A stretch of DNA of 57,891 nt, taken from positions 1 through 57,891 of the forward strand of contig JAFIGE010000009.1 in the NCBI GenBank assembly GCA_020831585.1, given 5' to 3'. The position numbers and the translations under genes were made by a program. Of this stretch, positions 51,959-57,891 are shown piece by piece; the stretch's first letter is position 1; every line of letters starts with the position of its first letter. The notes beneath the pieces are model-generated. The model searched no databases and was not told where the DNA came from. It worked only from the letters and a program-made list of their open reading frames with translations. The stretch is from Opitutales bacterium. GTDB lineage: Bacteria > Verrucomicrobiota > Verrucomicrobiia > Opitutales > Oceanipulchritudinaceae.

Positions 51959-52006
51959 CCGTGCGCATCCTGCCGTAAACGGGCCATTCGGATCTTTTTG
52001 AAACCA

Positions 52007-53407
52007 TCAGCTATCGGATGGTTGTTCCAGTTCGGGGCTTTGGGATGTGCCCGCCTCTTCCAAAATAGGGGCCACTTCCGGGATTTCCTGCCCCTCGGCA
52101 ACCTTGAGTTCGGCGAACCGGCGGGCTGTCACCATCACGCGCGAATCGAGCGATTGCATGGCGCGGTTGAAGTGGCTCACTGTCTGATTGAGGCTGCGGG
52201 CGGTTTGCTGAAAATGCGAGCCGAGGGTGCGGACGCGGTCGTACAGCTCCTGCCCCAGCCTGGAGACGGCGAGGGCTTCCTCGGCAATGCGTTCCTGCCG
52301 CCAGCCAAAGCGAACCGCGCGGAGGAGGGCGATGAGGGTCGTGGGGGTGGCGAGGAGCACGTTTTCCGAGGCCCCCGTTTCGATGAGCGCGGGATCCTGT
52401 TGCAGCGCGGCGCTGAAGAAAACCTCGCCGGGCAGAAAAAGCACAACCATCTCCGGAGTGGGTTGAAATTGCTTCCAATACTCCTTCGCCGAGAGCTTGC
52501 GAATGTGGTCGCGAATCTGGCGGGCGTGCTGATCGAGGGCGGCCCGCTGGCGGTCGGCATCGGTCTCTTCGAGCGCGCGGAGATAGGCGTCGAGAGGCGC
52601 CTTCGCATCCACGACAATGGATTTGCCGCCCGGCAGGTGAACGACCAGATCGGGCCGGAGGGCACCGTCTGCGCCCGCCTGGCTGGCTTGGGGCGAAAAA
52701 TCGACGTGCTCCACCATCCCGGCGAACTCCACGGTGCGGGCCAGTTGCATTTCGCCCCAGCGGCCGCGCACATGGGGGGCGCGCAGGGCTTGCACGAGGT
52801 TGCCGGTTTCCTGCCGGAGGCTGCCCTGCGCTTCGAGGAGCCCGCGCACTTGCTCGCGCAGACCTTCGTAAGCGCCCACACGCGCCTTTTCGATTTCGCC
52901 GATGCGCCCCGCGACCGCTTCAAGGGCCTTTTGGAGAGGGGAGACGAGTTCGCGGATGGCCGTTTGGCGCTTTTCGAGATCGCCTGCGGAGGTGGCCTGT
53001 GCTTTGGCGAAGACTTGCCCGGCGAGTTCGAGGAAGCGGGTGTTGTTGGTTTGCAGGGCATCGGCCGAGAGGGCCTTGAAGGCGGTTTCGAAATCGCGAC
53101 GGAGGGATTTCAGTTCCTCGACGCGCTCGGCGAGTGCTTTGGCCTCGGCCTCGCGGCGGGTGGTTTCGTTGGCGAGGCGGCGGTCGAGTTCGCGGTTTTC
53201 CCCTTGCAGGGCCTCCCAACGGGCCTCGGCGACCTGTTTTTCGGCAAGGAGGCGCTCCGCTTCAGCGGCCTGGGCGCGCGCTTCCGCTTCGAGGCGAATA
53301 AGGGCGTCTTGCGCGGCGCGGTCGCGCGCAAGCGCAAGGAGCCACACGGCGAGCCCGCCGATGACCAACCCGCCGACCACGCCGAGAATGAGCGAAATCA
53401 CGTCCAT
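52007..53407 (-). CDS. rmuC: DNA recombination protein RmuC
   Basis: A 466-residue membrane-tethered protein with an N-terminal helix (VISLILGVVGGLVIGGLAVWL), a coiled coil of Ala/Glu/Arg (about 30-140), then the RmuC nuclease-like domain: LRAPHVRGRWGEMQLARTVE, LPGGKSIVVDAKAPLDAY, VVLFLPGEVFFSAAL and LLATPTTLIALLRAVRFGW. RmuC limits inversions at short repeats in E. coli; the mechanism is not settled. ATG 53407 begins the membrane helix; the frame extension overlaps the divergent gene, whose start is 46 bases away. Confidence 0.93.
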   Translation of the reverse strand: MDVISLILGVVGGLVIGGLAVWLLALARDRAAQDALIRLEAEARAQAAEAERLLAEKQVAEARWEALQGENRELDRRLANETTRREAEAKALAERVEELKSLRRDFETAFKALSADALQTNNTRFLELAGQVFAKAQATSAGDLEKRQTAIRELVSPLQKALEAVAGRIGEIEKARVGAYEGLREQVRGLLEAQGSLRQETGNLVQALRAPHVRGRWGEMQLARTVEFAGMVEHVDFSPQASQAGADGALRPDLVVHLPGGKSIVVDAKAPLDAYLRALEETDADRQRAALDQHARQIRDHIRKLSAKEYWKQFQPTPEMVVLFLPGEVFFSAALQQDPALIETGASENVLLATPTTLIALLRAVRFGWRQERIAEEALAVSRLGQELYDRVRTLGSHFQQTARSLNQTVSHFNRAMQSLDSRVMVTARRFAELKVAEGQEIPEVAPILEEAGTSQSPELEQPSDS

Positions 53408-53453
53408 CGTGATTGCAGAGTAGGGGGGCGTTGGCTTTCCTCGCAAGTTTCCG

Positions 53454-54380
53454 ATGATTCTCCGGCGATTAGCTTTTCTGGTGCTGGGCGCTCTCTTTGT
53501 TGAGGGAGCGCGGGCGGACCTTATTGGGCAGAACCGGGATGTGGATGCCACGTTTTTGTTGTCGGCCGGTGACCGTCAGTTGCCCGCGCATGGGGCTCTT
53601 TTGTCGGGCGTGCGCGCGGCGGCGGCGGATTCCGGTGAGTGGCTGGCGACGCCGATTCGCATCGTCGATGTGTCCGTGCGCGGAGCTGGGGGCGCGGTGC
53701 AGGCCGGGGCGCTGCGGGCCGCTTTGGCCGACGGAGCGGACGGGCTCATCATGCGGGTGCCGGCGGATTTTCCGTGGAGATCTTTCGATGCGGTTTTTCG
53801 GGCCATGGACCTGCCCATCGTGTTGACCGGTGAACCGGCGGGTTCCGGGGCGGGGGGGGCTCCGGACGGGGCTCTGCATATCGGGGATGCGGTCTTTGAG
53901 CGCGCTTTGGCGGAGCATTTTGCCGGAGACTCGGCGGAGGAGAGGGTGGTTGTTGTGGGTGCGGCCGGTCATGCGTGGACGCGGTGGCTCATCGCGGCGG
54001 CGGAGGCAGCGGGGCGCACGGTTGTTTTCGTGGGTGCCGGGGAAGCGCTTCCGGATAGCCCCGGCGAGGTTTGGTGGGTCGATCCACCGCTATCCGAGGC
54101 TCCTCACTTGAGGGGGCGGAGCGGGAAAGCGGGCACAACACGGGTTTTCGTGGTGGCTTGTCACCCCGGTTGGATCTCCGGACTGCGGGAGGGGCGGATC
54201 GATCAGCTGTGGCAGCCGTCTCCCTTTGATTGGGGCTACGCGTCCGTGGTGCGGCTGCGCGCGACGCAAGGCGACACGCGCCTCGGCGAGATTGCTCCAG
54301 ACTCGGCACCCGTCCGGTTTTCCCGAGCGACCGGAGACCTCACCATGCTGGAGGCGCTGTGGGCACGCTGGCTGCAATGA
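53454..54380 (+). CDS. Periplasmic-binding-protein-like secreted protein
   Basis: A 308-residue exported protein (signal MILRRLAFLVLGALFVEGARA) with a type 1 periplasmic-binding fold similar to LacI-type sugar-binding domains: ALLSGVRAAAADSG, QAGALRAALADGADGLIMRV, LPIVLTGEP, RVVVVGAAGHAWTRWLIAAA and LREGRIDQLWQPSPFDWGYA. The expected ligand residues cannot be assigned and no ABC transporter or sensor kinase is adjacent. A role as a binding or sensor component is inferred only. Confidence 0.65.
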   Translation: MILRRLAFLVLGALFVEGARADLIGQNRDVDATFLLSAGDRQLPAHGALLSGVRAAAADSGEWLATPIRIVDVSVRGAGGAVQAGALRAALADGADGLIMRVPADFPWRSFDAVFRAMDLPIVLTGEPAGSGAGGAPDGALHIGDAVFERALAEHFAGDSAEERVVVVGAAGHAWTRWLIAAAEAAGRTVVFVGAGEALPDSPGEVWWVDPPLSEAPHLRGRSGKAGTTRVFVVACHPGWISGLREGRIDQLWQPSPFDWGYASVVRLRATQGDTRLGEIAPDSAPVRFSRATGDLTMLEALWARWLQ

Positions 54381-54411
54381 GCGGGCGTGCGGCGAAGGAT
54401 ATTGTTCCTCG

Positions 54412-55668
<1,257 letters not shown>

Positions 55669-56052
55669 AATTCGGAGAAAGCCAAGAGTGCTGGCTTGCT
55701 GCGCCGATCACGAACAAACGGGGCTGGGCGGCTCAGGATGTCCGCCCAATCCGGTGAATTCGTGATCAACCAACTTTCTGACCCAAGCCCATCCCCCTCC
55801 CAAAATCAAGCAAAAGCTGATAATGGCTGAAGGGGCCGGAGGCAGGGGAGTGCGTGCGCGGTGCGCCGCTTTTGCTGGCGGAGGCCGGACGCGGAGTGGA
55901 GACGGGTGTTGGGCGGGCGGGGAAGCGAGGGGGTTCCCGTTTCCACCGGCGGGTTCCAACGCGGTGCGAATCGACCCGCTTCCGGGTTTGTCATTCCTGC
56001 AACCCTTGCTTTCTCTTGCGCACATGCTTCATCCGCGATCTCCCTTTGCCCC
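55669..56052. other. Divergent intergenic region with structured element
   Basis: A 384-base gap between the DEAD-box helicase and the GT4 gene, transcribed apart. The helicase side contains the nested palindrome at 55706-55767. The other part is GC-rich with short open frames but no recognisable coding content. Confidence 0.6.
55706..55767 (-). promoter_or_regulatory. 62-base nested imperfect palindrome in the helicase leader
   Basis: GATCACGAA (55706-55714) pairs with TTCGTGATC (55759-55767), and an inner GGGCGG (55726-55731) pairs with CCGCCC (55742-55747). Both arms have an 11-base internal loop, so the element is symmetric. It lies 38-99 bases upstream of the helicase start on the minus strand. 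A leader hairpin that controls the helicase, or a REP-like repeat, are both possible. Confidence 0.5.
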
Positions 56053-57285
56053 ATGAAAGGCCGCGTGCTCATGGTGACCTCGGTCTTTCCGCGTTTTGCC
56101 GGAGATGCCACGCCCGCCTTTGTGCAAAGCCAAGCCTTGGCACTCGCGGCCGTTGGTTGGAAAGTGACAGTTCTCGCGCCCCACGGCACCGGTGCGCGGT
56201 TCCGGGAGTGGATACCCGTCTGCTCTGGAGAAGCGTCTTCCGGCATCGAAGTCATTCGCTTTCCCTATGCGTGGCCCTTCGGGCTGCAAAAACTTTGTTA
56301 TGATGGCGGCATGCTCGTCAATTTCCGCACCCGCCCCTGGACGAAGGCGCTTCTGCCCCTTTTCATCGCGGCCCAGTTCCTCGTCCTTCTTTGGCTCACC
56401 CTGCGCTGCCGCCCGCAAATCCTTCACTCCCATTCACTCCTTCCCCAGGGATTTACAGCGGGCCTTGTCGCCATGGTCACCCACACTCCCCACATAACGA
56501 CCAGCCATGGCAACGACGTCTTCGGGCTGAGACCGGATGGGCTCATGGGGCGGTTGAAGCGTTGGGTGCTTGGGCAGGCTGACGCCGTTACGGTCAACAG
56601 CTCAGCCACCGAAGCGGCCGTGCGGGATCTCCTCGGGGGCGATCCCGCCAAAGTCCACCGCGTTCCCGCCACGCCCAATGCCCACCCCGCCGATCCTGAC
56701 CGCGTTGCCGAAATCCGCGCCCGCCATGTCGGCGCAGCCAGACCCGTCATCCTCTTTGCCGGGCGCATGATCGCGGACAAAGGGGTAGGGGACCTGATCG
56801 ACGCCCTCGCCCACCTGCGAAGCGATTTTCCCGATCTACGCGCCCTCTTTATTGGGGATGGACAAGACCGCGCGGTGTTTGAAACACAAGTTCAACGCCT
56901 TGGGCTCGAGGATCGGGTTTGCTGGGCTGGTTGGGTCCCTCCCGAGACCATCACCTCCTGGATGGCAGCGGGGGATGTCTTTGTGCTCCCGAGTAAGGTT
57001 TTTGAGGCTCAGGGCCTTGTCTTGGTCGAAGCCATGCTCACGGGTGTACCCATCGTTGCCTCACGCATCGGTGGCATCCCCGACATGATTGAAGACAAGG
57101 TCACCGGACGCCTCGTCCCCCCGGGTAATTGCACCGCCCTTGCGGCGACCCTCACCGAGGTCTTGCGCAACCCGGCAACGCGCTCCCGCCTCGCCGCCAA
57201 CGCCCGCGAACGCGCCCAGTCCTCCTTCTCCCCTGCCGCCGTCACCGCAGCGACGGAAGCGGTTTATCGAGCGATTGCACCGTGA
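56053..57285 (+). CDS. GT4-family glycosyltransferase
   Basis: A 410-residue GT-B enzyme. The N-terminal domain opens VLMVTSVFPRFAGDATPAFV and has ILHSHSLLPQGFTAGL and THTPHITTSHGNDVFG. The C-terminal nucleotide-sugar domain has VILFAGRMIADKGVGDLIDAL, ALFIGDGQDR, WMAAGDVFVLPSKVFEAQGLV with the EAQG form of the E-x7-E motif, LVEAMLTGVPIVASRIGGIPDMI and a basic end. Likely a surface-polysaccharide transferase. ATG 56053 is chosen over the long upstream frame. A hydrophobic segment (LLPLFIAAQFLVLLWLTL) near residue 100 may touch the membrane. Confidence 0.9.
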   Translation: MKGRVLMVTSVFPRFAGDATPAFVQSQALALAAVGWKVTVLAPHGTGARFREWIPVCSGEASSGIEVIRFPYAWPFGLQKLCYDGGMLVNFRTRPWTKALLPLFIAAQFLVLLWLTLRCRPQILHSHSLLPQGFTAGLVAMVTHTPHITTSHGNDVFGLRPDGLMGRLKRWVLGQADAVTVNSSATEAAVRDLLGGDPAKVHRVPATPNAHPADPDRVAEIRARHVGAARPVILFAGRMIADKGVGDLIDALAHLRSDFPDLRALFIGDGQDRAVFETQVQRLGLEDRVCWAGWVPPETITSWMAAGDVFVLPSKVFEAQGLVLVEAMLTGVPIVASRIGGIPDMIEDKVTGRLVPPGNCTALAATLTEVLRNPATRSRLAANARERAQSSFSPAAVTAATEAVYRAIAP

Positions 57286-57891
57286 TGGACGGAAGTGTTG
57301 GGAGCGAAATCCCGGGCGTTTGCTGGCAAAGTCCCGGGACTCCCTACTTCGGTGAAGCGATCTAGACACTCTTTGGATACGCAACGCGGTTTTTCATTTC
57401 GCGGCGTCGAGTGAATCTTCCGTAGCAGGGTGGCCATTTTGGCCCCCTGCTCCGTGGCGTGGGAAAGGCGGAGGTCGCGGAACTTCACGCACGGCCCCGA
57501 AAAGCCGCAGGCGCAACGCGCTGACCCCAAGATGGGATCGCGCTACGGGGCGAGCAGGCCGCCGGGTGAAGAAATCGCGTCGAAGAGGACATTTCCCTTT
57601 CGGAGCTGGTTGAGACGCTGGTGCAGCAGAAGGCGAGCTCACCGGAAAAGGCGGAGACGCTTGGAATGGAATTCCCCCGCAATCTCAGTCGAGTTTCGCC
57701 TCACCGTCGCCACCCGCCACGCCCGTTGATTGGAGCAAATTCGAGCCCCCGCTCACCGGGTTCAGGCCGGAGGCGGTCACGGATCACGACGCGGAATCCA
57801 TGAGGCAATCCATCACCCGACACTGGAATGAGCAGCTTTTGTTGGAGTTCCGGCTTTAGCCGGTCCCGCTGCCCATCGTTCGCGCCCACCC
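57286..57891. other. Terminal region without a recognisable gene
   Basis: The last 606 bases contain only short frames. One segment near 57580-57680 reads as VEEDISLSELVETLVQQKA, an amphipathic stretch that could be part of a decayed gene, but it is preceded by a stop and followed by frame loss. CCGGCT-TT-AGCCGG near 57851-57864 is a short palindrome. No RNA gene was identified. Confidence 0.4.

Noticed and set aside
55823-56052. N-terminal extension of the GT4 gene or a small gene in the gap
   Set aside because: The frame is Gly/Arg-rich without domain features. The GT4 N-terminal strand begins at ATG 56053.

Overview
The window is a GC-rich chromosomal segment from a free-living Gram-negative heterotroph. 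The best-fitting group is Verrucomicrobiota, probably class Opitutae. This is inferred from gene content: a PEP-CTERM protein, an OmpH/Skp-like chaperone, a TonB-dependent receptor, a formylglycine-type sulfatase, a DUF4838 protein, L-rhamnose mutarotase, a PPi-type phosphofructokinase and several REP-associated tyrosine transposases (RAYTs). No rRNA, tRNA, CRISPR array, phage module or plasmid gene was seen. Most genes are ordinary chromosomal housekeeping genes in short operons, often with ATGA-type overlaps.

Layout. 1-164: tail of a RAYT. 181-4832 (minus): compact pyrR-pyrB-pyrC-CPBP protease-thiL operon. 4909-5657: PEP-CTERM protein and its terminator. 6120-8808 (plus): GH17-like lipoprotein and serS. 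8905-9897: RAYT. 10187-14016 (plus): skp/ompH with terminator, sugar isomerase, pheA and a Gfo/Idh/MocA protein. 14237-14447: candidate small gene with a UUCG terminator. 14569-17284: TonB receptor and metallophosphoesterase. 17356-18375 (minus): RAYT of a second subfamily. 18438-22985 (minus): HIT-phoH-pgpH-ybeY operon. 23146-27156 (minus): hflK-hflC-lipB, two long AT-rich palindromes, then gpsA. 27297-32677 (plus): hybrid sensor kinase, DUF4838 protein, glutamine amidotransferase. 33057-34882: LysM protein and parB. 34944-40189 (minus): metallo-hydrolase, pyruvate kinase, PPi-phosphofructokinase, sulfatase. 40240-41993: rhaM, an internally deleted RAYT and two small ORFs. 42016-44761 (minus): bile-salt-hydrolase-like protein, dinucleotide-fold protein, ACT protein. 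44912-46947 (plus): surE and a secreted triple-repeat protein. 46987-48381 (minus): photolyase-like flavoprotein with apparently swapped domain order. 48907-51958 (plus): two-component system and a glycosyltransferase-like protein. 52007-57285: rmuC, a periplasmic-binding-like protein, a DEAD-box helicase and a GT4 glycosyltransferase. 57286-57891: no gene recognised.

How the genes relate. The pyr cluster makes carbamoyl-aspartate and dihydroorotate, with PyrR as likely regulator. pyk and pfp form a glycolytic neighbourhood. HIT, PhoH, PgpH and YbeY couple nucleotide signalling and rRNA maturation. HflKC is a membrane protease-modulator pair. The most distinctive features are: (1) a RAYT family, one intact and three decayed copies, each preceded by the same AT-rich motif close to ATGTTCTGAATATTTTTAT; (2) the domain-swapped photolyase-like protein; (3) palindromes built on AAAATTGTCAG at two loci; and (4) two short putative genes with their own terminators. 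All calls come from reading the sequence; no database search was possible.
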